A stretch of DNA of 64,000 nt from Tenacibaculum pelagium (lineage in GTDB: Bacteria; Bacteroidota; Bacteroidia; Flavobacteriales; Flavobacteriaceae), in contig NZ_JACGLS010000003.1 in the NCBI RefSeq assembly GCF_014062345.1, forward strand, positions 186,001 to 250,000, given 5' to 3'. Made by a program: the position numbers and the translations under genes. The notes under the pieces were generated by a model, which was given only the letters and a program-made list of their open reading frames with translations, did no database searches and had not been told where the DNA came from. Below are positions 9,298-18,104 of this stretch, one piece after another. Position 1 is the stretch's first letter. Each line of letters opens with the position of its first letter.

Positions 9298-10095
9298 TTA
9301 TTGATTTTTTCTCTTTTTTTTGCCTTGCTTGTAATGATTGATTTTGTCTGAAGCAATTTCTGTTGTGGGGTCAATTATAAAACTGTCAGGGTCAGCATCT
9401 TTTATAATTTCTCTATGATAATATACATTGTTTTTATCCTTAGAGTAATTTGCTTCTAAAACTTTAAACGTATTGTAATCAATACCGTCGAAAACCTTGT
9501 TTTCGTAAAAAAAATTACGCTCATCTTTAGCCCATAATTCATTAATGATCTGGAAAGTATTAGGGTCACAATCTTTGATTATATCACTTCCAAAAAAAAC
9601 AAAGTTGTTATCTTTTGCTAAGCTACAATCTAAATAAAAAAATGTTTTGTAATTAGCCTTTTTTAAGTAGAAGTCTTTATAAAAAACGCTGTCATTTTTA
9701 ATTCTGTATGAATCGCAAAAGCCAATGTAACCTTTTTCCTTTTTCTTTTCTAATTCAGACAAAAATTCAGATTGATAATTTTCATCTGTACCAAAAATAT
9801 TTAAATAACCAATAAACATCAAAATTATAGAAGATAGAGGAAGTATATAAGCTGCGTATTTTAATTTTATAAAAACTCTAGCATTAATTTCGGCAATTAA
9901 TAATAGAATTAATGGGTAAGAGTTCATTCCAAAAAATAAGATATAGTTTTTTATCTCAGAATTACTACTTGGAGCATCAAAAATAAAAATACTCATAAAG
10001 AATATCAAAGGCCATATTAAAATAGGTAGAAGAACGAGAAAATTAAAATATTTAAAACTATTAGGTAGCTCTTTGGAGAAAGATTTTAGTTTCAT
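9298..10095 (-). CDS. DKNYY-repeat membrane protein
   Basis: Protein of 265 residues with three hydrophobic segments (about 16-39, 51-70 and 79-100), then an exposed C-terminal half. That half contains the repeated pattern typical of the DKNYY family: AKDNNFVFFGSDIIKDCDP, AKDERNFFYENKVFDGID and SKDKNNVYYHREIIKDADP, each about 25-30 residues apart. The repeats are thought to form a beta-rich periplasmic or surface module; function is unknown. It is a single gene bounded by terminators on both sides. The C-terminus is Lys-rich. Confidence 0.75.
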   Translation of the reverse strand: MKLKSFSKELPNSFKYFNFLVLLPILIWPLIFFMSIFIFDAPSSNSEIKNYILFFGMNSYPLILLLIAEINARVFIKLKYAAYILPLSSIILMFIGYLNIFGTDENYQSEFLSELEKKKEKGYIGFCDSYRIKNDSVFYKDFYLKKANYKTFFYLDCSLAKDNNFVFFGSDIIKDCDPNTFQIINELWAKDERNFFYENKVFDGIDYNTFKVLEANYSKDKNNVYYHREIIKDADPDSFIIDPTTEIASDKINHYKQGKKKRKNQ

Positions 10096-10118
10096 GCGTT
10101 ATTTTTAATAAAGATAAT

Positions 10119-10148
10119 AAAAAAAGCTCTCGATATCGAGAGCTTTTT
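10119..10148 (-). terminator. Terminator of the nif3-like / zinc-ribbon-family operon
   Basis: Perfect 20-base palindrome AGCTCTCGATATCGAGAGCT at 10125-10144, flanked by an A tract on the left and a T tract on the right, so it could act in both directions. It lies 19 bases beyond the stop codon of the minus-strand coiled-coil gene. Confidence 0.8.
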
Positions 10149-10166
10149 ATATATGTTAGAAAAATA

Positions 10167-10937
10167 TTAAGCAAATAAGCTGTCAATTTTATCTTTTTCT
10201 TCTTGTGCTAAAGCAGCATCTACTAAAATACGACCACTGTGCTCATCAATTGTAATCTTCTTACGATTTGCAATCTCTAATTGTACCTGTGGTGGAATTG
10301 TAAAGAAAGAACCTCCTGCAGCTCCACGCTCAATAGCAACAACTGCTAATCCGTTTCTTACTTTAGTACGAATTCTTGTGTAAGCATTTAATAAGTGCTC
10401 GTCGATAGATTTTGAAAATTCAATAGACTTTTCTTTTAATAATTGCTCTTCTTTCTCAGTTTCTTTTAAAATTGCATCTAACTCGTTTTTCTTGTGAGTT
10501 AAGTGGTTTTCTTGCTGAGCTAATTTTTCTTTAGTTGCATCAATAACTTCATTTTTCTGAGCTATTTTAGCCTTGTATTCTTTAATTCTTTTTTCAGATA
10601 ATTGAATCTCTAATTCTTGGTATTCAACTTCTTTTGTTAAAGAATCAAACTCACGATTGTTACGAACATTTTTTTGTTGCTCCTCGTACTTAGCAATTAA
10701 AGTTTTAGATTCTTCAATAGCTAATTTCTTATTATTAATATCAGTATCTAAATTACTAACATCCTCTCCTAAATTAGAAAGTCTAGTATTTAATCCGGCA
10801 ACTTCATCTTCTAAATCTTCTACTTCTAAAGGTAATTCACCACGCACGTTTCTAATCTCGTCAATTCTAGAATCGATTAATTGTAAATCGTATAACGCTC
10901 TTAACTTTTCTTCTACCGTTACTTCTTTTTTTGCCAT
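10167..10937 (-). CDS. Coiled-coil protein of the C4 zinc-ribbon family, zinc ribbon degenerate
   Basis: Cytoplasmic 256-residue protein: a long heptad-rich coiled coil (about 25-185) followed by the C-terminal globular segment of the CdsZ/C4-type zinc-ribbon family. The family skeleton survives (GAAGGSFFTIPPQVQ, then DEHSGRILVD), but the usual GACGGC and CxxCGRIL cysteines are replaced. The whole protein contains no cysteine, so it cannot bind zinc in the usual way. In its relatives the molecular role is poorly defined. It starts 3 bases after the nif3-like stop codon, a common pairing in Bacteroidetes that suggests a joint function. Confidence 0.85.
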   Translation of the reverse strand: MAKKEVTVEEKLRALYDLQLIDSRIDEIRNVRGELPLEVEDLEDEVAGLNTRLSNLGEDVSNLDTDINNKKLAIEESKTLIAKYEEQQKNVRNNREFDSLTKEVEYQELEIQLSEKRIKEYKAKIAQKNEVIDATKEKLAQQENHLTHKKNELDAILKETEKEEQLLKEKSIEFSKSIDEHLLNAYTRIRTKVRNGLAVVAIERGAAGGSFFTIPPQVQLEIANRKKITIDEHSGRILVDAALAQEEKDKIDSLFA

Positions 10938-10940
10938 CTG

Positions 10941-12035
10941 TTATATATAGTGTATTGGATTTGTGCTTTTTTCGCTTAAAATAATGGCAAAAGTACTAAA
11001 TTTTTTACTAAGATAATCAACCAAAAGGTTTTTTGTAAACTGCTCGCTTTCATAATGTCCTACATCTGCCAATAATATTCTTTTTTCAGCTTTAAAAAAC
11101 TCATGATATTTAAAATCCGCACTTATATAGGCATCAGCTTTTGCACGTATGGCATTTTTAATAGCAAAGCTACCAGAACCTCCTAAAACAGCCACTTTTT
11201 TTATTGATTTATTTAGTAGTTCTGAATGGCGCACACAATCAGTCTTAAAAGTCTTTTTTACAAATTGTAAAAAGTCTTTTTCGTTCATTTCTGATGGAAG
11301 CTCACCAATCATTCCCATACCTACATTTTGATTACTGTTGTCTAACGTAATAATTTCGTAAGCAACTTCTTCATATGGATGGTTTTTAAACAGGGCATTT
11401 AATATTTTACCTTCTAAAAAACTATTAAAAGTAACCGAAATACAAGTTTCCTCTTCAAAGCGTAATTCCCCTTTTTGTCCAACCACAGGGTTAGAATCTT
11501 CATTCCCTTTAAAACTTCCTTTGCCTTCTACATTAAATGAGCAGTTTTCATAATTTCCAATATTTCCTGCTCCAGCTTCAAAAAGTTTATTTCTTAAATT
11601 ATTAGCTTCCGCAAAAGGAACATAGGTGGTTAGCTTTTTTATAATTCCTTTTTTAGGAATTAATGTTTTACAATTTTGCAAACCTAAAACTTCACACATT
11701 TTAGCCGAAACACCATTGTTAACATTGTCTAAAGCTGTATGTGTTGCGTAAATGGCAATATTGTTTTGAATGGCTTTTAAAACCACACGTTCAACATAAT
11801 TACTGCCGTTAATTTTTTTCAATCCGCCAAATACAATAGGGTGGAAGCTTATAATTAAATTACAATTTTTAGCAATAGCTTCATCTACAGTTTCTTCTAA
11901 AGTATCAAGCGTAACTAAAACTCCATTTACTTCGGTATTGTAGTTTCCTATTAATAAACCAACATTGTCAAAATCTTCCGCATATGATAGTGGAGCTAAT
12001 TGCTCAATGTAACTTGTAACGTCTTTTATTTGCAT
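10941..12035 (-). CDS. Nif3-like dinuclear metal centre protein (YbgI/NIF3 family)
   Basis: Hexameric metal-binding family, 364 residues, the long form with an inserted PII/CutA-like domain between the two halves of the core. Metal-site motifs are visible: FDNVGLLIG near the N-terminus, ISFHP (His about 65), ATHTALDNVNNGVS and the C-terminal DVGHYESEQF. Relatives are often labelled GTP cyclohydrolase I type 2, but the physiological reaction is not settled. First gene of a two-gene minus-strand operon with the coiled-coil protein. Transcription probably starts from the TAACTTTG box at 12062-12055, back to back with the lpxK promoter. Confidence 0.88.
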   Translation of the reverse strand: MQIKDVTSYIEQLAPLSYAEDFDNVGLLIGNYNTEVNGVLVTLDTLEETVDEAIAKNCNLIISFHPIVFGGLKKINGSNYVERVVLKAIQNNIAIYATHTALDNVNNGVSAKMCEVLGLQNCKTLIPKKGIIKKLTTYVPFAEANNLRNKLFEAGAGNIGNYENCSFNVEGKGSFKGNEDSNPVVGQKGELRFEEETCISVTFNSFLEGKILNALFKNHPYEEVAYEIITLDNSNQNVGMGMIGELPSEMNEKDFLQFVKKTFKTDCVRHSELLNKSIKKVAVLGGSGSFAIKNAIRAKADAYISADFKYHEFFKAEKRILLADVGHYESEQFTKNLLVDYLSKKFSTFAIILSEKSTNPIHYI

Positions 12036-12054
12036 AGTGTAAAATATCTTGAAT

Positions 12055-12062
12055 CAAAGTTA
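12055..12062 (-). promoter_or_regulatory. Candidate -7 box for the nif3-like operon
   Basis: Minus-strand TAACTTTG fits TAnnTTTG exactly. The predicted start near 12051 would give a leader of about 15 bases before ATG 12035. Confidence 0.5.
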
Positions 12063-12072
12063 AGATTTTTAT

Positions 12073-12080
12073 TACTTTTG
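12073..12080 (+). promoter_or_regulatory. Candidate -7 box for lpxK (leaderless geometry)
   Basis: TACTTTTG is an exact TAnnTTTG match ending only five bases before the lpxK ATG at 12086. The predicted start falls within one or two bases of the start codon, implying a leaderless or near-leaderless mRNA. Confidence 0.5.
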
Positions 12081-12085
12081 ATATA

Positions 12086-13111
12086 ATGAAGTTACTTCGA
12101 TTTTTATTATTTCCGTTTGCAGTTTTATATGATGTAATTACGACGATTCGTAATTGGTTTTTCGATATCGGAATTTTAAAATCTACTTCTTTTGATATTC
12201 CTGTAATAGCCGTTGGAAACTTAAGTGTTGGAGGTACTGGAAAATCTCCTCAAATAGAATATTTGATACGTTTACTACAAGATGATTATTCGATTGCTGT
12301 TTTAAGTAGAGGGTATAAGCGTAAAACAAAAGGATTTCAAATTGTAAACGACAACCATCAGGCTATTGATGTTGGTGATGAACCACTTCAGTTTTATAAA
12401 AAGTTTAGGAATAAGATTACGGTTGCAGTTGATGCAAATAGAACGAATGGGATTCAACAATTATTAAAAAGTAAAAATCCAGCAGAAGTAGTTTTATTAG
12501 ATGATGCGTTTCAGCATAGAAAAGTAAAAGCAAGTACGTATATTCTGCTAACAAAATACAACGATCTATATTCTGATGATTTTATGTTGCCAACGGGTAA
12601 TTTAAGAGAGGATAGAAGAGGAGCGAAGAGAGCCGATGTAATTATTGTAACAAAATGCCCTGAAGATTTATCAGAACTAGATCAGAAGAATATTCTTAAA
12701 AAGATAAAGCCAGCGAAAAATCAGCAAGTGTTTTTTACTACGATTTCTTATAATGAGGATTTAAAAGGAGAGAGTAAGCTTTCTATTTCTGAACTAAAAA
12801 ACAAAGAAGTTTTGTTGGTTACAGGTATTGCAAACCCGAAGCCATTACTTAATTATTTAGATGCTAAAGAAATTAAGTATAAACACTTAAACTATCCTGA
12901 TCATCATAACTTTACAAAAGATGATATTGATAAAGTGGTTAAAACAAAACAAGAGCTTTCATCGTCAAAATCAATTGTTTTAACAACAGAAAAAGATTTT
13001 ATGCGTTTAAGTGGTAAAATTGAAAATCTGTATTATATTTCGATACAATCTGAGTTTTTAAATAATAGTGAAATATTTAACGACTTTATTTTCAGTCAAA
13101 TAAAAAGTTAA
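12086..13111 (+). CDS. lpxK: Tetraacyldisaccharide 4'-kinase
   Basis: Phosphorylates the 4' position of the lipid A disaccharide precursor at the inner face of the cytoplasmic membrane, the step giving lipid IVA. The N-terminal hydrophobic/amphipathic segment (1-30) fits membrane association. The diagnostic P-loop-like motif GNLSVGGTGKSP lies at about 43-54, followed by the family sequences LSRGYKR, DVGDEP and LLDDAFQHRKV. Length 341 is normal. It stands alone or leads a pair with the downstream thioredoxin-fold gene, 56 bases away. Confidence 0.93.
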   Translation: MKLLRFLLFPFAVLYDVITTIRNWFFDIGILKSTSFDIPVIAVGNLSVGGTGKSPQIEYLIRLLQDDYSIAVLSRGYKRKTKGFQIVNDNHQAIDVGDEPLQFYKKFRNKITVAVDANRTNGIQQLLKSKNPAEVVLLDDAFQHRKVKASTYILLTKYNDLYSDDFMLPTGNLREDRRGAKRADVIIVTKCPEDLSELDQKNILKKIKPAKNQQVFFTTISYNEDLKGESKLSISELKNKEVLLVTGIANPKPLLNYLDAKEIKYKHLNYPDHHNFTKDDIDKVVKTKQELSSSKSIVLTTEKDFMRLSGKIENLYYISIQSEFLNNSEIFNDFIFSQIKS

Positions 13112-13129
13112 AATTTTTATTTGTGGTAT

Positions 13130-13146
13130 TATTTTTGATATTTTTG
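13130..13146 (+). promoter_or_regulatory. Two overlapping candidate -7 boxes before the thioredoxin-fold gene
   Basis: TATTTTTG occurs at 13130-13137 and again at 13139-13146, both exact TAnnTTTG matches, 21-30 bases before ATG 13168. No well-spaced -33 TTG was found, so which one is used, if either, is unclear. Confidence 0.35.
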
Positions 13147-13167
13147 AAGCGGTAAACAATTATAACA

Positions 13168-13629
13168 ATGAGAAAAATACTTTTGATTTTGGTTCTGTTT
13201 TTTGGAGTGAATGTAGCTTTTGCTCAAGAACATGTTGTTGCTAATGAAAATGTGAAGTGGGAAATGTCTTTTGAAAAAGCAATTAAAAAGGCAAAGAAAG
13301 AAAAGAAGCCTGTGTTAGTATTTTTTACAGGTTCAGATTGGTGTCCTCCATGTAAAAGGATAGAAAGAGAGTTGATTGAAACAGATAAGTTTAAAGGTTT
13401 TTCTGATAAAAACTTAGTGTTATATAAAGCTGATTTTCCAAGAAATAGAGATTTAGTTACTGAATCTGCAAGAAAAGAAAACGGACAGTTGAAGTTTAAA
13501 TACGGTGTTAGTTCTTTTCCTACAATGCTTGTTGTAAATGCTGAAGGTGATGTTTTAGGTCAAAAAAAAGGAGCTTATATGACAGAATATTACTATCCTT
13601 TTTTAGAAGAAATTGTAAAAAACAATTAA
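13168..13629 (+). CDS. Secreted thioredoxin-fold protein
   Basis: Exported 153-residue protein with a signal peptide (1-19, ending VAFA before QEH) and a single thioredoxin domain. The active-site motif is FFTGSDWCPPCK with Cys59 and Cys62; the cis-Pro segment VSSFPTMLVV follows. It resembles the Thioredoxin_7/DsbD-gamma-like group with an extended helix before the active site (EKAIKKAKKEKKP). The likely role is periplasmic disulfide reduction or repair; substrate unknown. Its stop codon overlaps the convergent stop of the Tet(M)-like gene by four bases. Confidence 0.85.
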   Translation: MRKILLILVLFFGVNVAFAQEHVVANENVKWEMSFEKAIKKAKKEKKPVLVFFTGSDWCPPCKRIERELIETDKFKGFSDKNLVLYKADFPRNRDLVTESARKENGQLKFKYGVSSFPTMLVVNAEGDVLGQKKGAYMTEYYYPFLEEIVKNN

Positions 13630-15602
13630 ATAACTCTTTCATCTGCTTTGTAAGCACCGCGACGGTGTAAAATCCATTGGGCTTCATCTAAAGGATTTAC
13701 ACCTTTAAATTCTTTCGATTTACCTTCTCCTTCTGGGCATACTGTGTATTCATGAAAAACCATGCGTAAGCGAAGGCGTCCGCTACAAATAGCATTTAAT
13801 TTAATACTTAAATCTAAAGAAGTGGCTACGGGAATAGTTCCTGTAAGAGAAACTAAATCTTGCTGAAACATTGGTGTTTCTATAGAAGCTCTTCTATTGG
13901 TTAGTTCTGAAATTAGTTTGCCTAATAATTCTTCATTTGTTTTTATTTCAAAACGTAATAAAGGTTCTAGTAAATGAGTGCCACCGTTTTGTAAACCTTT
14001 CATAATTCCCATAGGAGTAGCGAGGTTAAAATCTCCAGGTCTTGAGTGTACATTATGATCTTCACCTTTAATTAAAGTGATTTTTACATCAGTGACTTCC
14101 CAACCAAGTAAACCTTGTTCTAGAGCTTTAGGAATTGTTCTAGCTATTTCGTTTTGATATTTATTATGAACATCGTTTTTTGAAACAATAGATTGATAAG
14201 TAACTCCTGAATTTAAAGGTGCTGGTTCTATTAAAAAAGTCATGATAGCCCAACATGGTTTAGGCATCCAATAACGAATATAACCTTCTGCAGCTTTACT
14301 TATAGTTTCTTTATATACAATTTGAGGTTCTGTAAAACGTACATCTATATTGAAGCGTTCTTGTAATAAGTGGGTAAGTACTTCTATTTGCATATCACCC
14401 ATTAATAAGAGTATTAACTCTTTTTCAGGTTTATGCCATTTAAATTGTAAACTAGGATCTTCTTTGTCTATAATTTGTAAAGCTTGTGCAAGTGCATTAT
14501 AATCTTTATCGTTAATTGCTATTACTTGTACGCTTAATACAGGGATATTTAATTGTGGTAACTTTGGAATTCCTTTTGATGTTCCAAGAATATCGCCTGC
14601 TTTTGTACCTAAAACACCAGTGACAATTCCAATATCTCCAGATTTAATATTGGTGTCTATATGTTTGGTTTGGTAAAAAGTTTTTGATTGATTGATTTTC
14701 GTTTCTAAATCTTGTGTGTGATTGTAAATAGCAGATTTAGAAGATAACTCACCCGAAAAAACTTTTACATGTGCCATAGCTCCATGTATTTTATGATGCT
14801 CTAGCTTGTACACATAAGCAGAGGTCTCTTTAGTATCACTTATTTTATTTGGTTCAATAAATTGGATGATTCCATTAAGTAATTCCTCAACACCAATGTT
14901 ATTTTTAGCAATTCCAGTAAAAACGGGTGATATTATTGCTTTAGAAGTGTTTTTTGTAATAGTTTTTAAATACACTTCATCAGATAGATGAACACCATTT
15001 AAATATTGAGTTAGTAAGTTTTCATCGGTTTCAATTAATTCCTCAATAATTCCCTCTTTATTTACAGTTGAATTATTAAATACAGGATTGATATGAGCAG
15101 ATGGTAATCCTTCATCATGACTAGTATATATAGCTACAGTTTTAAATTGTAATTCACTTTTTATTTGCTTTAAAACTATTTCTGTATCCGCACCTTGTCT
15201 ATCTATTTTATTAATAAAAATAAGTGTAGGTATGTTTAGTTTGTGTAAAGCATCAACAATAGTTAAGGTATGTGCTTGTACACCTTCTACAGCTGAGACT
15301 ACTAAAACAACAGCGTCAACAACACAAAGAGTTCTGGCAACTTCACTTGAAAAATCTACGTGACCAGGCGTATCGATTAAATTTACCTTGGTGTTTTTCC
15401 AAACAAAAGAAGTAGTTGCAGCTTTAATAGAGATACCGCGTTTTTTTTCTAAAGTTAGATTATCGGTAACAGCTGAACCTTTATCTACACTTCCAATACT
15501 TCTAATAGCTCCAGCATGATATAATAAATGTTCTGTTAAAGTTGTTTTACCAGCATCTACATGGGCTAGAATACCAATATTAAGAATTTTAGAATACTCC
15601 AT
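13626..15602 (-). CDS. Tet(M)/Tet(Q)-like translational GTPase (EF-G family)
   Basis: Ribosome-associated GTPase of the EF-G/ribosomal-protection family, 658 residues, close in length to Tet(M) (639). G-motifs are intact: AHVDAGKTT (13-21), DTPGH (77-81), NKID (131-134). The domain order and the C-terminal EF-G domains follow the Tet(M) pattern, including a GTHLLEPLLRFEI segment. However, the domain IV loop that contacts the tetracycline site, YYSPVSTPADF in Tet(M), reads DHNVHSRPGDF here. It may therefore be a housekeeping or stress paralog and not a resistance protein. Convergent with the thioredoxin gene; likely end of a minus-strand run with manC, sprT-like and SDR genes. Confidence 0.8.
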   Translation of the reverse strand: MEYSKILNIGILAHVDAGKTTLTEHLLYHAGAIRSIGSVDKGSAVTDNLTLEKKRGISIKAATTSFVWKNTKVNLIDTPGHVDFSSEVARTLCVVDAVVLVVSAVEGVQAHTLTIVDALHKLNIPTLIFINKIDRQGADTEIVLKQIKSELQFKTVAIYTSHDEGLPSAHINPVFNNSTVNKEGIIEELIETDENLLTQYLNGVHLSDEVYLKTITKNTSKAIISPVFTGIAKNNIGVEELLNGIIQFIEPNKISDTKETSAYVYKLEHHKIHGAMAHVKVFSGELSSKSAIYNHTQDLETKINQSKTFYQTKHIDTNIKSGDIGIVTGVLGTKAGDILGTSKGIPKLPQLNIPVLSVQVIAINDKDYNALAQALQIIDKEDPSLQFKWHKPEKELILLLMGDMQIEVLTHLLQERFNIDVRFTEPQIVYKETISKAAEGYIRYWMPKPCWAIMTFLIEPAPLNSGVTYQSIVSKNDVHNKYQNEIARTIPKALEQGLLGWEVTDVKITLIKGEDHNVHSRPGDFNLATPMGIMKGLQNGGTHLLEPLLRFEIKTNEELLGKLISELTNRRASIETPMFQQDLVSLTGTIPVATSLDLSIKLNAICSGRLRLRMVFHEYTVCPEGEGKSKEFKGVNPLDEAQWILHRRGAYKADERVI

Positions 15603-15630
15603 TAATTAGAAGTGATGCTTTTTAAAATAG

Positions 15631-16692
15631 TTAGAATTTCTCTTTTGCTACTGCACTAATTTGTTTGATGTCTTGCTCGTCTTTTCTTGGGCAAATTAAA
15701 ATAACATCGTCTTTTTCAACAACAATAAAATCGTTTAAACCTTGAATAATTACTTTTTTACCATTTTGAGTTCTAACCATATTTCCGCTAGCATCTCTAA
15801 AAATAGTTTTAGCTCCAACGATTGCATTTTCTTGAGTGTCTTTTTCTAATTTATTATATAAAGAACCCCAAGTACCTAAGTCGTTCCAGTCAAAATCTAC
15901 AGGTAAAACATGTACGTTTTTAGCACGTTCCATAATTCCAAAATCGATAGAAATATTTTCACATTTCTCGTAATTAGATTTTATAAAATCATCTTCAAAA
16001 TCGGTATTATATACATTATTTCCATCGTCTAAAATGTCAACCATTTCTGGAAGATGATTTTTAAAAGCATTGATAATACTTTTTGCCGACCAAACAAAAA
16101 TTCCGGCATTCCATAAATAATCACCGCTTGATAAAAATTCTTGAGCTTTTTTGAGATGAGGTTTTTCAGTAAAATTTTTTACTTTTTTTATTACTGATGA
16201 ATTTTGCTCAAATTGAATATAACCATAACCAGTATTTGGTGCATCTGGTTGAATACCTAAAGTCATTAAAATATCATCTTTCCCTGTTGCATCAAAAGAA
16301 GTTTTAATATTATTTAAAAACTCAGTTTCATTTTCTATCCAATGATCTGAAGGAGCAACTAACATAACTGCTTCAGGATTTTGATCGTATATTTTTAAAG
16401 CAGCATATAAAATACAAGGAGCAGTATTTCGCATTGCTGGCTCCAATAATAATTGCTGTTGTGTAGTTTTTGGCAGTTGTTTTAAAACTAAATCTTCGTA
16501 ACGTTTATTAGTAGCGATTAAAATATTATCAGAAGGAATTAATTGATTAATTCTATTAAACGTACGTTGAATCAACGATTCGCCAGTACCTAACATATCA
16601 TGAAATTGCTTTGGATATTCTTGCGTGCTTACAGGCCAAAATCTTGAGCCTACACCACCTGCCATAATTACTGCGTAATAATTGTTATTCAT
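15631..16692 (-). CDS. manC: Mannose-1-phosphate guanylyltransferase
   Basis: Makes GDP-mannose from mannose-1-phosphate and GTP for surface polysaccharides and protein glycosylation. The nucleotidyltransferase signature MAGGVGSRFWPVS with downstream EYPKQF sits at residues 10-30. AMRNTAPC, APSDHW, the FTEKP motif and NAGIFVW are all in order. The protein has 353 residues, so it is the single-domain form without a fused phosphomannose isomerase. It lies 28 bases upstream of the Tet(M)-like gene and 38 bases after the SprT-like gene, probably in one transcript. Confidence 0.92.
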   Translation of the reverse strand: MNNNYYAVIMAGGVGSRFWPVSTQEYPKQFHDMLGTGESLIQRTFNRINQLIPSDNILIATNKRYEDLVLKQLPKTTQQQLLLEPAMRNTAPCILYAALKIYDQNPEAVMLVAPSDHWIENETEFLNNIKTSFDATGKDDILMTLGIQPDAPNTGYGYIQFEQNSSVIKKVKNFTEKPHLKKAQEFLSSGDYLWNAGIFVWSAKSIINAFKNHLPEMVDILDDGNNVYNTDFEDDFIKSNYEKCENISIDFGIMERAKNVHVLPVDFDWNDLGTWGSLYNKLEKDTQENAIVGAKTIFRDASGNMVRTQNGKKVIIQGLNDFIVVEKDDVILICPRKDEQDIKQISAVAKEKF

Positions 16693-16730
16693 AAAGCTTT
16701 ATTGTTACTCTTGGAAGAGTAGAATCTGAA

Positions 16731-17330
16731 TTAGATGTTTGAAGTGATTAGTTTCACTTCCGCATTTTGATTAAAAAGATATACTTTTTTATTGGTTAAA
16801 TTTAAGCATTCGTAACGAGTTCTTCGCTTATTACCTCTTTTATATAAAGTGTTTTTAAATTGAAAAACACTTTCAAATGGAATTTCAAAGATAAAACTCT
16901 TTCCGTTTTCTGCTTGTCCGCCTCGTAAAGCTAATGACAAATTTACATCTGTATCAGTACTCGCTTTTGGGTTTTTAAGATAGTTTGCTAAATGCGGAAG
17001 GATTTCTTTTGGGTAAATCTCTGGTTGTAAAAAAGGGAGCATTAAATGTTGAAAAACGGTTTTCCAATGTTTTCCGTGTGGTTGTACACGTCCGAATTTT
17101 TTATGAGTTACATGATGCGCAATTTCATGAACTAGAGTTAATAGAAATTGATGAGGATTTAAATTATTATTAACAGTAATTTGTGTTTGTCCGTTCGGAA
17201 ATGTTCTAAAATCACCATGTTTTGTTTGTCGTTGATTAACGATTTTAAGACGTACTTTATGCTCGTTAATTAAATATTCAACTAACGGAACAGCTTTTTC
17301 TGGTATGTATTTTAGAAGAGTTCTATGCAA
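16731..17330 (-). CDS. SprT-like zinc metallopeptidase family protein
   Basis: Cytoplasmic 199-residue protein with the zinc-binding helix VHEIAHHVTH (HEIAH at 68-72, catalytic Glu69) and a downstream third-ligand candidate His in PHGKHWK (about 85-88). This is the arrangement of the SprT-like/SPRTN family. The C-terminal third, rich in Arg, carries the sequence RGNKRRTRYECL and no obvious CxxC zinc ribbon. Substrate and role are unknown in Bacteroidetes; some eukaryotic relatives cut DNA-protein crosslinks. It sits in a minus-strand run between an SDR and manC. Confidence 0.82.
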   Translation of the reverse strand: MHRTLLKYIPEKAVPLVEYLINEHKVRLKIVNQRQTKHGDFRTFPNGQTQITVNNNLNPHQFLLTLVHEIAHHVTHKKFGRVQPHGKHWKTVFQHLMLPFLQPEIYPKEILPHLANYLKNPKASTDTDVNLSLALRGGQAENGKSFIFEIPFESVFQFKNTLYKRGNKRRTRYECLNLTNKKVYLFNQNAEVKLITSNI

Positions 17331-17349
17331 GTTTAGTTTGTTCTATTTT

Positions 17350-18030
17350 TTATGGTGTAGAGCTAGAAACTTGTAAAACTTTTCCGTTGTAAAACTTGTT
17401 GCCTGTTAATGAAAAATTAAAAATATAATCAGCCATTTCTTTAGCAGATAACGGAGCTACATAACCAGGGAAAGCTTCTTCTAACATTTCTGTTTGTACA
17501 GCACCTAAAGCCAATACGTTAAAAGCAATTTGTTGTTCTTTATATTCTTCAGCTAATAATTCAGACAAAGTAATAACTGCTCCTTTTGCAGAACTATAAG
17601 CTGCTAATCCTGGGAATTTCATGCTCCCTTGAATTCCGCCCATAGAACTAACGGTAACTACATGACTACCTTTTTGCATAAACGGAATTAATTGTTTGGT
17701 TAATTCGGCAACTGCAAAAACGTTTACTTTGTATACTTCTTCAAAATCGGTAGTAGTTAATTCAGTAAAAGGTTTATTAATTAGTTTTCCAGCATTATTA
17801 ATTAAAATATCTACTTTTTTCCATTTGTCTTTAATGAAATCAGTAGCTTTTTTTATATCAGAGTCTTTAGATAAATCAACAGAAATTGTTGTAATGTTTT
17901 TATGATTTACAGTTTCTAAAGGTTTTATATTTCTAGATAAAGCAAGCACATGATGTCCTTCATTAGCAAATAATTGTGCTAACTCAAAACCAATACCTCT
18001 ACTAGTACCTGTAATAACAATGTTTTTCAT
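17350..18030 (-). CDS. Short-chain dehydrogenase/reductase
   Basis: Classical SDR of 226 residues with cofactor motif TGTSRGIG (7-14), NNAG (78-81), the catalytic serine in VSSMGG and Tyr145-x3-Lys149 in YSSAKGA. The Arg after TGTS and the downstream SRN hint at NADPH preference. Start chosen at ATG 18030 because the upstream alternative at 18078 adds 16 residues before the glycine motif, unlike the family. Substrate cannot be told. It heads the minus-strand run SDR, SprT-like, ManC, Tet(M)-like. Confidence 0.85.
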   Translation of the reverse strand: MKNIVITGTSRGIGFELAQLFANEGHHVLALSRNIKPLETVNHKNITTISVDLSKDSDIKKATDFIKDKWKKVDILINNAGKLINKPFTELTTTDFEEVYKVNVFAVAELTKQLIPFMQKGSHVVTVSSMGGIQGSMKFPGLAAYSSAKGAVITLSELLAEEYKEQQIAFNVLALGAVQTEMLEEAFPGYVAPLSAKEMADYIFNFSLTGNKFYNGKVLQVSSSTP

Positions 18031-18104
18031 CGAATGGTAAAAATTTATAAGGAGCAAGCTACTTAATTTTTCATACATTTATAGTTCTAATTATAATTTT
18101 TATT

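Noticed and set aside
13626-15602. Calling the Tet(M)-like gene a tetracycline resistance determinant
   Set aside because: The loop that contacts the drug site differs and there is no mobile context; resistance would need testing.
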